Below, piece after piece: positions 33,244 through 45,146 of a DNA stretch of 64,000 nucleotides; the stretch's first letter is position 1, and every line of letters starts with the position of its first letter. Origin of the DNA: Carallia brachiata (lineage: Eukaryota > Streptophyta > Magnoliopsida > Malpighiales > Rhizophoraceae); contig JADCRB010000038.1 in assembly GCA_021464245.1 (NCBI GenBank), positions 3,772,924 to 3,836,923 of the forward strand, written 5' to 3'. A model generated the notes under the pieces. It did no database searches and had not been told where the DNA came from. It saw nothing but the letters and a program-made list of their open reading frames with translations. The position numbers were made by a program, and so were the translations under genes.

Positions 33244-35156
33244 GTAGATGAAGACTTTGATGCTGAATTAGGGAAGCAAATGGAAATTCTAATGCCAGCA
33301 ATGATTTGCTTAATGAGAGCTACGAAATCAGCATTGAAACCAATATTCATGGTATGAGTTTTGAGATTGCATAATTAATGACTATATTATTTGCTATCGC
33401 CCTCAAGGCTCCTAGTTCAACTTTTGGTTTATGAGGCATTTTAATTGTCATTGATTTTTTTTTTTCTCTTGTTCAATGCACTTTGTGCCTAAGAATTAAT
33501 AAATCAAAATCATTACTTTCTTGATTTAGGGTTTGGGTTCTTTTTTGTTTCTGTTTTAGAGATTGGAGGTTTGTCGTACGTTGCTGAGGCAAAGAAGAAA
33601 GATGAGAGGGTTCTGGTGCCTGATTTGGGGTCTTTAATAAGCATATGTGGTGGGTGGCTTCTTAAGGGGACCAAGTTGATTAGGAACTTATTTAGATGGA
33701 CAATAAGAACATATTTAGATGGGATGCAGTGAGTAGTTTTTTAAACTTGGTCTTTAATTAGGAAATTCTATCTAGATGTATATCTTTTAATTATCAGCAG
33801 ATTAGATCCATATTGTTTTTGCTGCAACATGTGAAAAAATAAAAAAGTATACTAGGAACTTATAAAAGGGCATCCCAATGCATCTAATTCGAAACTAAAT
33901 ATTCACTATTCCAGCCAGAGGATGGTAGAACCATGAAGTTGATATATTTTCTTTAGGTATGATGGTTAGGAGTGATAGTTTATGATTGGCTTGATATCCC
34001 CTGGCTGAAAGCATATTACTATTCAAGGGTCTATGCTGCCAAACTGTCATCTACAGACATTTCCTAATCCATACTATGCTTTTCATAAGAGTGCTTCAAA
34101 TGAGTTAGTGGTGTCATCGACCAGATGTCCTAGGATACAAGTTTTGCTTCTAAACTCTGTTAATAGTCTTATCAAATGATTGATGTGTTTTGTGATATAG
34201 TTGTTTTTCTTCTCACTTGACCATCGATATAATCTGTGTTGGAAAATGAATTTGTGTGCGTGTTCATGTAGCCATCAACAATGTTGCACAATCATCTAAT
34301 TGTTGGCCTGTGCATGGTCCACATGTGTGCACCACAAGGGTATCCATTCAGATTTCCTTCTTCATATGCTTAAATTACAGCTAGATTGCAATGGTTGGAT
34401 TGTCACAATCATTTGGTTCAATAGCAAGAAAATTGTTGAATTGAAAGTAAAAAATCTTTGTTCATTACTTGAATGAATGCATGTGCGGAGATGTAGATTG
34501 GCAAGACAATGACGAAGCACTCAACACCATATCATGACTCACATGCGTCTACCTATAGAACACCCGGGTCAATTTGTTGTGAGTGACAATGAATGTCGAC
34601 CCATAAGATCAGAAATTTGGTAATAATGGCACCGTTACTCTCCCCACCTCCATGGCCATTTGATTCCTTCTACAATTCAATCTTGTGTTTCTTTATGCAT
34701 TGACCTATTAGCTTAACATATTGGTGCTATATGATGTAATACAGGTATTACAAGATTGTGGAAGTAGATCACATATTTTTTGTCGTTAATTGAAAGAGAG
34801 CATGAGTCCAATTTGATCTAGTATATGATAGCATCTTCTTCGTTGCAGAAAATGTGCTTAGGAAGAGACCACAAACAATTCCAAATGAAACCTATCATTA
34901 GATTAGTATCTCTTATATTTTTGTACCAACTATAATTCGAAAAGCAAAACAAGGGCAAAACATTATATTGGTACATTTCCTTTACATTCGTCAGCCCTCT
35001 CAATATGAAATTTATCACAATATTATAACTCTTGTTAGTTTTTCTTTGCCAAAAAAAAAAAAGCACTGCATTTGTTCTTTGTTGTATTGGAATTTGCAGA
35101 GAGAAGATCTTGATACGGTAATGGACTTATTTTCGGTGAAGGAACACCATGCCTGA
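33244..35156 (+). pseudogene. exon-like fragments of an unrecognised gene
   Basis: Three blocks have coding character and plausible splice borders. 33244-33351 reads as an Asp/Glu then Met/Leu-rich peptide (ends KSALKPIFM) followed by GTATGAG. 33560-33732 follows CTGTTTTAG and contains AEAKKKDERVLVPDLGS. 35100-35156 follows GAATTTGCAG, contains DTVMDLFSVKEHHA and ends in TGA. I cannot name the family. I found no start or connecting exons, and 33352-35099 is otherwise non-coding, so this may be a decayed gene or a partial duplicate. Confidence 0.3.
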
Positions 35157-35159
35157 ACC

Positions 35160-35890
35160 TTACTTATTCAGTGCTATTGGGATGTGAAAATTTCATATAA
35201 AAAATTATGAATATTTTATTTAAAAAATCAAAGAAAAATTGACAAAAAAAAAAAAAACTATAAAAAGTCCAAAATATTTCTTATGAATTTAGTTAAAAAA
35301 TTCATAATTTTTATAAAAATTTAAAAATATTTTTTATTACTCGAGAAAATTTAATTTTTTATTTTTAAAAATTGAGATTTTTATAAAATAAAAAAATAAA
35401 AAATCTAAAGAATTTTAAACATAAAAAAATTTATTTCTTTTCTATTTCTCTCTATCACTCTTTTTTTTTTTTAAAGCATTTTAATCTCTATCTTTTGGTA
35501 AAAAACATAGAGGAAGAAAGATATTACGGGAGCCAAAAACATTTTATGGATTTTTTAATTGAATTTTTTTTCAAAATTTCTACTTTTCTAAAATAAAATT
35601 TTAGCTTTTAAAGAAATTTAGAATTTTATTATGTTATCTTGAATTTTCCAAAATATAAAATTTTTATTTTTAGTTCTTTAAATTCTAAATCAAATTTATG
35701 ATTATATTATGAATTTTTATAATAAGATTTTGGATGTTTATAAAAATCATGGATTTCCTAAATAAGTTCAATTTTTAATTAAGTTTTTGGAATTTTAATA
35801 TTTTAATTTTTCGGTACTTTTCTATATTTTGGGGAATTCTTCTTTCAATTTTTTGAATTTTTTCAAAAAAAATTCAAGATTCTATTGAGG
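35160..35890. repeat. AT-rich, possibly inverted-repeat DNA
   Basis: The stretch is made of many ATTTTTATAAAAATT-like and AATTTTTGAAATT-like segments on both strands. 35285-35330 (AATTCATAATTTTTATAAA) is mirrored by about 35715-35760 (TTTATAAAAATCATGGAT). It may be one old foldback element. The low complexity makes this uncertain. Confidence 0.35.
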
Positions 35891-36835
35891 TCATATTTGA
35901 ACAGACTAATAAATAATTGCAGTAAGGGCATACCATACTGCACCACAGTTGTTCATGTATTTTCAATCAAATGCTAGCTTATTACAAAATAGGACATCTT
36001 TGTATGATAAAACAAAATTTGATTAGACCACAATTTAATTATAAGTACAAATAAAATCTAATAACCTTATTTCATTATAACTATAAAAAAAGAAAAAGTT
36101 GTGAAACTTCTTCCAATTGATCTCACAAGATTTCTACGGTGGTAGTTATTATAATTAACAATATCAACTTGACTATAATTGCTTCTTCCAAGTACTTGAA
36201 ATTGTCTTGGAACATAATTAGTGGCACCTGATTTAATTTAGGGCGTGAGTAGGCTGGCGGAGTTTTTGTGCCTGATTTTTTAGTCCGAAAGTAACAAACT
36301 TGTAATTTTTAGTAATAAAACACATATTTTAATTAACAAAAAAAATAAAATGATAAAATTTTGTTACATTGGTTGGAGTCAACATTCCACAAGTGGAGAC
36401 ATGCATAAAAAGCGTCCGAGATTGAGCGCCGTGAGAATGAATGCCAAGCAAATAGTAGTGATTTTGATCCTCCTCGCCCATGTGTCGGCGAGTGCACCCC
36501 TCCTGGACTAGGCTCGTTTATAAGGCCAAGGGGCTTGATGGCTGATGCAATGATTTTTGCTTAAGTAGTCTATATAAGCAGTCGTTCATAGGGAGTAGCA
36601 ATATGTTGTTTGTTTTTGCAACAAAGACATGTATTCTTGATACGTGTTAGTAGATAATTGCAAAACTTTATAATACGTTGCAATGAAGTTGTTCATGTAT
36701 TTTCAATTGAAACAGCTTATTTAATTGTAATTATGGCTAACATTAATGGCCAAAAGTAGTAGTATTGAATCAATTCGGAATAGGTCTATGTGCATTGATA
36801 ATGACTTAAATTAGATGCTTGAATCAATCTTTATT
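35890..36835. other. intergenic DNA with a small signal-peptide-like frame
   Basis: A phrase of about 30 bases around GTTGTTCATGTATTTTCAAT occurs at 35949 and 36688. An open frame on the plus strand at 36401-36511 encodes 36 residues: a basic start (MHKKRPRL), then a hydrophobic run (IVVILILLAHVSASA), ending at TAG. It would look like a signal peptide, but it has no mature part and no splice donor nearby, so it is more likely chance or a scrap of a secreted-protein gene. Confidence 0.3.
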
Positions 36836-37279
36836 GTTGCAGGAAAAAATACACTCGAAGCACTTTAATTAATTCAAACTTAGAATACAAAATTTTTTTT
36901 ACAATTTTGTGTTCACTTTGCAAGCACAAGTTATCCATTCAATGGTAATCATTAATAATAACTTGAAATAGGCAATAGAGGGCTTCTTACTTGCAACAAC
37001 CACTTGTTTTTTTGCAACAAACTATTAGTGGATGTAAAAAATTAAATCGAAGGAAATTTAAGTTTTACCAAGTACGAAGATAACGGCCAAACTTATTTTT
37101 TCTTCTTCTTTGAGTGTTCTGTAGATGTGTTTGCAAATATTGATTTGCAAAGGAAGCGGTTGGTAGTGTCTAGCAAAGAAATTTGTGCCTTTTTTTTTTG
37201 CAACAACTGGAATTAGAAATGCAACAAAGTCACATTATGTTGCCATAGAGTTTTTTTTTTTTTTGTTTTTTTTTGTTTT
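36836..37279. repeat. 530-bp tandem repeat, unit A, first part
   Basis: This begins with ATACACTCGAAGCACTTTAA and runs through CTTCTTACTTGCAACAACCACTTG, GTTGGTAGTGTCTAGCAAAG and GCAACAACTGGAATTAGAAATGC. The same order occurs at 45147-46355 plus 52024-52215 (unit B). The unit is rich in TTGCAACAA motifs. It is broken here by the insertion of a MULE; its remainder is at 39016-39097. I do not recognise the repeat. Confidence 0.7.
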
Positions 37280-39015
37280 GGGTGGTATAATGTTCAATTT
37301 CACCTTTTATGTTTTCAGTCTTTGTTATATTTCATCCATAATTTTTTTTAAATATATCATTAATATTATGTTTGTCTGTCTAATTTGGTCTTCTTATACA
37401 TAACACTATTAACTCTACTCACGTATATTGTGACAGAACATGACACATCACCATTTTTTAATATGTTAACTCGTGGGGTCATAATCTTAAGGCAAATCTA
37501 TGAATTTCACCCACCATCTTTCGGTTTTTAAAAAATTTTCCCCACAACGTTTTTTTATTTTGAATTCCACCCTCAACGTTTACTCCGTCGATTTTTTTTA
37601 TCCTTTTCCGTTAGTTGATTGTTAAGTGTGATATATGACAGTCTAATTAGTAATATATTTAATATTTTTATATAATTGAAAGAAAGAGATTAAAAAAAAA
37701 AATTATAGGAAATAGATTATCGACTGTAAGGTGATGACATATTTCTGATGTGGGCTATAAGTAGGATGATTTATCACTGACTGGACTGCTACGTATCACA
37801 CTTAACGGTCAATTAACAGAAAAGAACAAAAAAAATTGACGGAGAAAATGTTGAGAGTGAAATTCAAAACAAAAAAACGTTGTAAGTAAAATTCTTAAAA
37901 AGCTAGGAGATGGTGGGTAAAATTCATAAATTTACCTAATCTTAACATAAGATGTTGACTTGACATTTTTTAAATTTTGAATAATTTTAAAAAAAACTTT
38001 TAATTTTTTTTAAGTATGTTTAAATAAAATAGATAAAAAAATTCTTTTCTCTCTCTAAAAACTCTTTCTCTCCTCTTTCTTCTTCCTATTCTTTGGTTCT
38101 TCTTCTTTTTATTAACAATTTTAATTTCTTGTTCATTTTATTCGTTGGGATTGTTTGATTTAAATTGATGCGACCTTCAATTTGTAAATAAATCTCCAAG
38201 TTTGTGATATTTTCGCGTCATTTTGGACATGCAATTTGTAATTTGTTACGTCAATGGCTGATCAAGAAGAAGAGGACCTGAGAATGGATCTAAGAATGAG
38301 TATGCAAAACTAACCACCTGAACCCAAACGAAGCAAGCCAAGGGAAAACGTTGCAGCGCCCACAGACACGTCTTCAGAACAGTCATGACATAACCAGCGC
38401 GAGCTCATGGCCACGACGGCCGAGAAACGAATGCTCACAGCTAAAAAGAAGTAAAGGGAGGGAGAAAGAGAGAGAGAGAGAGAGAGAGCTTTTAGAGAGA
38501 GAAAGGGAATTTTTTTTGTTTATCTATTTTGTTTTTTTGAATGATTTTCTGAAAAAATTAAAACCTAGAAGGTTTCTGAATTCGCGAGGAAAGCTTGCGA
38601 CGGGGAGGACGTATAGGTGGTGGCTATGGGAGGCGGCGGCCATGGGTGGCTGAGAAGGGAGATATTAGAGAGGGGAAGGGTTTTGCCAGTCCAATTAAGG
38701 GTTATTAGCAATCTTCTATTTTTTTTTTAAATTTTTTAACTTTAAAAAACTCTGATTTTCTTAATTTACTGGAAAAATAGAAACAAAATTTTAAAAATAC
38801 AGTCGGCAAGAAATGCTAACGTGACATATTGATGTGTATGATTTTAACTGATGTGTCACGCTTCATCACGCCACATCAACGGAGTTAACGGTATTATGAA
38901 CGGAATAACCAAATTAGACTGACAAACGTAACATTAGAAACTGATTTAAAAAAAATATTATTAATGAAATATAACAAAGACTAAAATGTAGTAAGTGAAA
39001 TTGACTTTTATGCCC
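37280..39015. mobile_element. MULE-like element with long terminal inverted repeats (outer)
   Basis: The left arm (GGTATAATGTTCAATTTCAC onward, through TCAGTCTTTGTTATATTTCAT and TGTCTAATTTGGTC) mirrors the right arm read on the minus strand (GGCATAAAAGTCAATTTCAC, TTTAGTCTTTGTTATATTTC). The arms span about 190 bp. The right arm also carries TTAACTCCGTTGATGTGGCG and ACACATCAG, a degenerate form of the modules in the MULE at 8385-9505, so the two are related. The flanking T-rich 9-mers TTTTGTTTT and TTTTTTTTT match at eight positions, but the tract is low complexity. A second MULE is nested at 37491-37936. The core has a GA microsatellite (38463-38490) and a short GC-rich block (38330-38460) of unknown origin. 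Confidence 0.8.
37491..37936. mobile_element. small MULE nested in the outer MULE
   Basis: The ends are GGCAAATCTATGAATTTCAC and, on the minus strand, GGTAAATTTATGAATTTTAC. The identical 9-mer TAATCTTAA lies at 37482-37490 and 37937-37945, an exact 9-bp target duplication. Each arm is about 150 bp, containing 'CCCACCATCT', 'CAACGTTTTTTTATTTTGAATT' and 'GTTAAGTGTGATA'. It has no coding capacity. It is younger than the element it interrupts and belongs to a different family. Confidence 0.93.
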
Positions 39016-39097
39016 TTTTTTTTTTTAAATCTCCAAGTTGTCCATGGATTAAGAGCTCATTACCAATTACAACAAGATTTTGTCTTTAGATATCATT
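39016..39097. repeat. 530-bp tandem repeat, unit A, second part
   Basis: It contains CCAAGTTGTCCATGGATTAAGAGCTC and TTGTCTTTAGATATCATT, paralleled in unit B at 52118-52215 (CCAAGTTGTTGATGAATTAAGAGCTC, TTGTCTTTAGATATTAGT). Its last 15 bases form the left target duplication of the L1 at 39098-45131. Confidence 0.7.
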
Positions 39098-39312
39098 TTT
39101 TTTTTGATCTAAGAAGAGTCTATAAGAAGTAGAGCGAGGTTACAGGCAAAGATAAAAGCTATGAGTTAACCTTCCCTTGGTAATCCAATGCCTACTGGGG
39201 GCTTATCCCAAAAGAGGAGGTCCTTTTCTCTTATCACACCCAAATTCGCTAGGAAGTCGGCACAGTAATTTCCCTCTCTGAGTGTATGTTGGAGGCGACA
39301 TTCACATGGGAG

Positions 39313-42300
39313 TTAAAGGAGGCGCCGACAGTTGAAGATCAGAGCTTTGTACAAGTCATAGTGCCAATCTTTCATTCGAATTTTTTGCAAGGCAAGAAGC
39401 GAATCCGTTTCCACTATCACTTTACGCCAACCTTTGTCCCAAGCATGCTTCAATGCGACTACTATACCCCACAGCTCAGCATTGATTGCTGAAGAGAGAC
39501 CACAGAATCCAGAGAAGCCAAATATCCATCGCCCATTGGCATCCCTTGCCACTCCTTCGTATCCTACCATGCCTGGGGATCCTTTAGCGCACCCATCAAC
39601 ATTTATCTTTATAAATGGGAACACCGGGTATTGCCAGTTGATTGGGTCCTAATCCTTATGGTTTGCAGAATCAGCAAGGTTATTCAAGCGGTTCGACTGC
39701 CAGAGCTCATAATATTCAACGGCTTTAGCTATCATATGTTGCGACATATGTTGCGACTGTGCCATAAATTCATCTATGGACATGTCTTGGCCCGCAAAAA
39801 GGCATTTGTTGCGACTGTGCCATAAATGCCATAATACAGACACAAAAAGGACTTTGAAGGTGCATCCCCATTCCAAATATGAATCCTCCCCGCTTCCCTC
39901 ACGCAGCTAGCTCTTGAAATCCAGAAAGGGGAGAGGGGTAGTGCCGGTTTTTTGGTGTAAGAGACCCCAGACTTGGTTGGCAAATGGGCAATGAAAAAGG
40001 ACGTGGGCAGTATCTTCCCAAACTACTCTGCATCTATCACAGGCCCCACTGACTGTGAAGTGCCTAATAAAACGTTGGGAGTTAGTAAGGAGCTTTCCAC
40101 GCCATACTAACCACATGAAGGTTTGTATGCGCCTAGGTGCCGGTATTTTCCATATCCATTTCTAATCCCCAGAATTCTGCTCATCCTCTGTGTAGAGATG
40201 AGTGTAGGCACTTGCCACAGAGAATCTGCCAGATTTGCGAGCCCAAACAATGCTATCATATAAGCCGAGCCCAGGACAGGTTCTAATGCTTTTGAGAATG
40301 AGTTCAACGTCTTTTGGTATCTTTCTTTGTAGTAGCGGCTAGTTCCAACAACCATCAGAATTTAGGTATCGGCTAACGGGCCAATCAATTTCATGCGGAT
40401 CAGGTTGAACACCAATAGCATCGACAAGAGGGTACTCTAGGGCCCAAACATCAAGCCAAAATCTAGCAGTGTTTCCATCTCCTATGCTCCATTTCAGTCC
40501 ATCTTTGAGCAGCTCCCGACCATAGACTATAGCTACCAGACCGTGGATTGTGACGAGGATCTAGGTGCACCCAAAAAGTTACTGCGGGAGAAGTATTTCT
40601 CTTTCAGTACTTTCACCCAAGGTTTCTCAGCTCCATTCAAGATTTCCCATCCCAGTTTTGATAGGACAACAAGGTTCATGTCTCGAGCTTTACGTAGTCC
40701 AAGCCTGCCCGCCCAATGAGGTTTGCAGACTTGGTCCCAAGCAACCAGACTTACTTTGGCCTGTGTTTCGGTTGTCCTTCATAGAAAACGCCTGTGGATA
40801 CTGTCTATTTCCTCACATGCGAGAGTTGGTACAGATGTTGTATGCATTAGGTAGAAAGAACAGTTTGGGAGACACTTTGGATCAAGGTTGCCCGGCCAGC
40901 CAATGACAAAGAGGACGCTTTCCATCCATTAAGTTTAGCCTTTATTCTTGAGATCAAGTCTCTATGAAGATTTCAGGTTTCCTTCTGTCATGGAAGAGGG
41001 GAATACCAAGGTATTTACCAAGGTTATTCACTGCCGAGAATCCCAGTAAATGTGAGATAGAGCTGGTGATTGCCTGGGGAGTGCATGGTGAGAAAAAGAG
41101 CTTGGATTTCTCTCTACTAACCCGTTGACCAGACATATGGCAGAAAGAATCAAGGACCGAAGCAATAATATTTGTTGTGGGGGTCTGAGCTTTCCCAAAC
41201 AGCAGTAGGTCATCAGCAAATAAGAGATGCGATATTAGCGGCCCATGGCGAGAGACTTGTATAGGTTTCCAATGCCTAGACTCCACAGCTTGGAATATGT
41301 GATGAGAGAGGCGTTCTATGCACAGCACATGAATAGGTATGGTGACATAGGGTCACCTTGACGCAAACCGCATTGGGGCCTAAAGCTGCTGGTCCTATCA
41401 CCATTTCAGAGAATCGACATCTCAACTGTGGTCACACAATTCATGATTAAGTAAATGAGAGTGATGGGAAGGGGAGAGATTCGAGAGTGTGTCTCAATAA
41501 GGTCCACTTAACACGATCATACGCCTTCTCGAGGTCAATTTTAAGAGCCATAGAACTAGTTTTGCCGCGCTTCTTCCTCCGAATATAGTTGATCACCTCT
41601 TGTGCAACTATGATGTTGTCATGGGGGGAGCGGCCAGCCATAAAACTTGCTTGGAGTGGGCTGATGAGAATATCCATGGCCGGTTTTAACCTCTCCACAA
41701 TAATGTTAGAGATCAGCTTGTACACAACATTGCAAAGGGAGATGGGACGAAACTGGTTAATTCTCTCAGGGTTGTCCGTTTTCGGTATGAGGATAATCAG
41801 AGTTTAGTTGATCTCTTCCGGAATCCTGCCAGTTGTGAATGCGTCTCTCACCAAAGCATGCAAGGAATCTCCCACAATGTGCCAATCCTTCTGAAAGAAA
41901 ATTGCTTGGAAGCCATCTGGGCCGGGAGCTTTGAACGCGCTCATCGCCTTCAAGGCCCCATAGACTGCCTCTTTGGAAGGAATTGCACCAAGCCTGGCAA
42001 CAAGGTTGACTGGAAGCTTATGCCAAGAACTCCCAGCAGCGGTGCTATTTGGTGGAATTGTGGACCCATAAAATAAGCTCACATAGTACTCCTTGACATG
42101 GTTCATGAGCCCTCCTATGCTCAATCCACCATCTATTATCGTCTTTCAGCATGCTGATGTCGTTGCGCCTTCTACGATGTAGGGTGGAAGAGTGGAAGTA
42201 CTTAGTATTACGATCTCCAAGTAGCAGCTTGTCCCGACGGGACTTTTGGAACCAAAAGAGCTCTCCTGATCTAGTATTTGGTTGTATTAGCAGATTAAAT

Positions 42301-43268
42301 TCGCTTCAATTTGCCTGTGACGGATGGAATCAAAACTCATGATAATCTCCTGTATTGATAGCAACTTAAAAAGAATTCTGCATTTTTGTGGAAAAGATTT
42401 CCAAAGACAGTTTTGTTCCAAGTGGACGTGACTTCCTTTAGCCTGTTGAGTGCCACAGAGATAGGAGTGCACAAGGAAGGCCAGTTCTGATCAACAAGGG
42501 TCTCAACCCACTATGCAGCATCCACATGGCCTCCAGACGAAAGGTCAGCTAAGCTGATCGCCCTCCGGGAGATCAAAAAGCTGTAAGAGGAGAGGGCAGT
42601 GGTCCGAATTGATACGGGGAAGTGTTAGAGCTGAGCCCTCGGGAATTTAAGATGCCAATTCTTTGAAACTAGGGCTCTTCAATCCTTTCACGAATGATTC
42701 TCGCACCCGAGTTGTTGTTCAACCAGGTGAACTTGGATCCATAGTACTCCAGATCCATGAGATTACAGGCCTCAACATGGTCTCGGAAGATGCGACATTT
42801 CCTTGCAGTCTTCAAAGAACCACCACTCTTTTTCGAAAGATCCAAAATATCATTGAAATCACCTACAAGGGCCCACGGCAAAGGCATGACTTCAGAAATC
42901 TTCCTCAAACTCTCCCACATGTGGTCCCTTAGCAAGTCATTCGGGTGGGTATACATACAATGAGAATGCAGGATGGTTGGCGATGTTCCATCACCACCGC
43001 GAATTGCCTGAGGGGATTTGTAAAGCATCTCGACGTGCACTTTGTCAGTGTCCCAAAGGAGCCACACACCACCCGAAAAACCCACAGGATCAGCACGGCA
43101 GCTACCTTTGAAATTGAGTTCCGCCATCACCATATCCGCTCTATCTTGTTTAATTCTAGGTTCCAATATAGCAACAATGCAAGGCTTATAAAGGGAAAAG
43201 AAATCTTTTAGAGTGCGGTTAATCCTCTTCTTACCTGTACCGCGTACGTTCCAAGCTAGGATATTCAT
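39313..43268 (-). pseudogene. LINE-A ORF2: endonuclease, reverse transcriptase, RNase H (broken)
   Basis: ORF2 of plant L1 elements nicks DNA and copies the element RNA at the nick. Here it starts at the ATG at 43268 (MNILAWNVRGTG), the normal opening of an L1 endonuclease. The endonuclease runs to about 42669 with GDFND and SKFTWLNN. Reverse transcriptase spans about 42124-40954: KAPGPDGF, LISPLQASFMAGR, KIDLEKAYDRV, and the catalytic LFADDLLLF. A cysteine/histidine motif (HVLFHCPFANQVW) lies at 39907-40116. RNase H at 39313-39624 has INVDGCAKG, NAELWG and ETDSLLAL, with the acidic residues in place. Frame changes and stops at roughly 40350, 41330, 41730, 42125 and 42660 show it is dead. Confidence 0.92.
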
Positions 43269-43448
43269 TGGGAGTTAGAGGTATGGGATGCTCTCCCCCC
43301 TAGTTGAACGAGAGTTGGCTCTGAGGTATCTTCCATAGGCTCGATGGTGGGGCCACCTCCTGAGGTTTGAGCATATGGGCCTTCAGAAGGGGATGCAGCC
43401 AAGGTGAGTATGGATGAGGCCTAGTACTTTTGAGCAGTTTCTTTTTCT

Positions 43449-44900
43449 TCAATTCTTTTCCAATTGACCCAGTGGAATAACCTCCCACAAGGTCTGGGGC
43501 CGGGGTAGGCTAGTTGCAGGCCTGACATTAGGAATGGGGGGGGGTCTACTAAAGACTTCTTCAAATAGGGCAGTGAGGTTTTTGGTAGTGGGTTTTGGTC
43601 CATGAAGCTTGGGGCTGACTTTGGGTGGTGGTAGTGGAGTTGTGTGGGCTTTGGGGGGTTCAGTTAAGTTGGTCTCTTGTTGGGGCTGAGAGGTATTTCG
43701 GTGATATGGAAGATTCTCACTCGGGATGTTGGACATAATTTTCTGACCATCAGTAGCTTTGTGCGGGTTCAAGTTTTCTTTGTCCGTCTCCAAGGGAGGT
43801 AACACAGGGTTGTTCAGGGTCGTAGGTTTCTTTCTAGGTGGGTTCTGGACAGCTTGGACAGCTGGGGGACTATATGAGTGTGCCATATGGTCCGCACTCG
43901 TACCCTCTGCGCTTTCATCAAGGACTGCAAATCTAGGACCGACTGATTTATAGACACTAGAATGGCCATGGTCATCAGTTACATTTTTCCCCACCTGAGC
44001 TCTAAGGTTGGCTCGTCCACCTCTCTTCTGGGCATGCATCCATGGTCCATATCTATCACCACTGGCCATAGTTCGTAACTGAGTCCCAAGTGGCGTTCTT
44101 CCATCCTCCACATCAACCTCATTTGAAGCTGCCGACATATGAGATAGTTTTGAACACTACTCCTTCATATGATTGGCTTGCCCACATTCAAAGCATAACA
44201 ATGGCAGCCCCTCATATTCAATTCTTAAGAGGATGTATTCTTTCTAGATTTTGGACAATAATGGTTTTCCCAGGTCAATTTGAACACAAATTCTAGCAAA
44301 TTTCCCACGGGAAGCTTCTAAGATTAAGTTATCTACTTTCATAGTTTGTCCAATCAGATTACCAATGGTATACAGGACATCTGCATGGTAATATTTTACC
44401 GGTAACTTCGGAAGGGCCCACACTACCGCCAAGTTGATGGTGGCTGTGGAAGGTTGGAAGTGGGGTATCCATTCATGAACAACTAGGTAGTGGCCCAAAA
44501 TTATCCAAGGCCCCCCACACTGGGCTGTAGAATAGTCCTCCAAACAAGCAAATTTGACAGCAAAATACTCATTACCCAAGTCAAGAACTTTCAACTCACC
44601 TTTGGGCTTCCAAAGCTGTTTGAGGTGGCTACAGAGGTGTGTATAACTGATTGGGCGTCCCTATAGCTTCACGATAAGGGAGCTTCTCCATTGGTCTCTG
44701 AACATCACCTTCCTTTCCTTCGAAAATCTAACACGAGGGTCTCCATCCACGAAAGAGATTGAAATACCCTTAGAGTTCCCTTTCTCAAGGTTACTTCCTC
44801 CAAATGCCTCAGTGGGATCTCTTAACGAATTTTGAAGCTTGTCCTTGAAAGATACCTTCTCGCCTCACTCGATTTCGGCTGACTCGGGCATCTCCACATC
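43449..44900 (-). pseudogene. LINE-A ORF1: nucleic-acid-binding protein (broken)
   Basis: ORF1 of plant L1 elements binds the element RNA. The 44244-44594 segment looks like the N-terminal DUF4283-type domain (FACLEDYSTAQCGGPWIILG, HEWIPHFQP). A single zinc knuckle (CFECGQANHMKE, followed by a stop and C) lies at about 44163-44205. The C-terminal part (43449-44138) is Pro/Ser/Thr/Lys-rich and disordered in appearance. Stops at the knuckle and after 44595 interrupt it; the 5' limit is uncertain. Confidence 0.82.
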
Positions 44901-45146
44901 GCACCTAGCATCTACAAAATCTGACTTTTTTTTTTCTTAATGCTTCGGTCCAACAGATTAGCTTCTTCTATTGTTGTGTCGCAATTGTTGATTTTTTCCA
45001 TCGAAGGGGTTGGGGTTGGGGGGAGAGGTTCAATCGACAGAGGAAATTTTTGGAGTTAGGGTTCTCTTTATTCTTTTCTAACTTCAAATGATTCCCGTCA
45101 GAGGAAAACAATATGTAACAAGAGAAACCATTCTTCAGATATCATT

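Larger units (their letters stand above)
39098..45131 (-). mobile_element. L1-type LINE, about 6 kb, near full length (LINE-A)
   Basis: The element reads on the minus strand with its poly(A) end at the left (T-run at 39098-39105). The flanks TCTTTAGATATCATT (39083-39097) and TCTTCAGATATCATT (45132-45146) match at 14 of 15 positions, the target duplication made by LINE integration. A 5' untranslated part with CCCCAACCCC-like sequence lies near 45000-45131, followed by ORF1 and ORF2. Length and the presence of the 5' region indicate little or no 5' truncation. Both ORFs contain stops. Confidence 0.93.
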
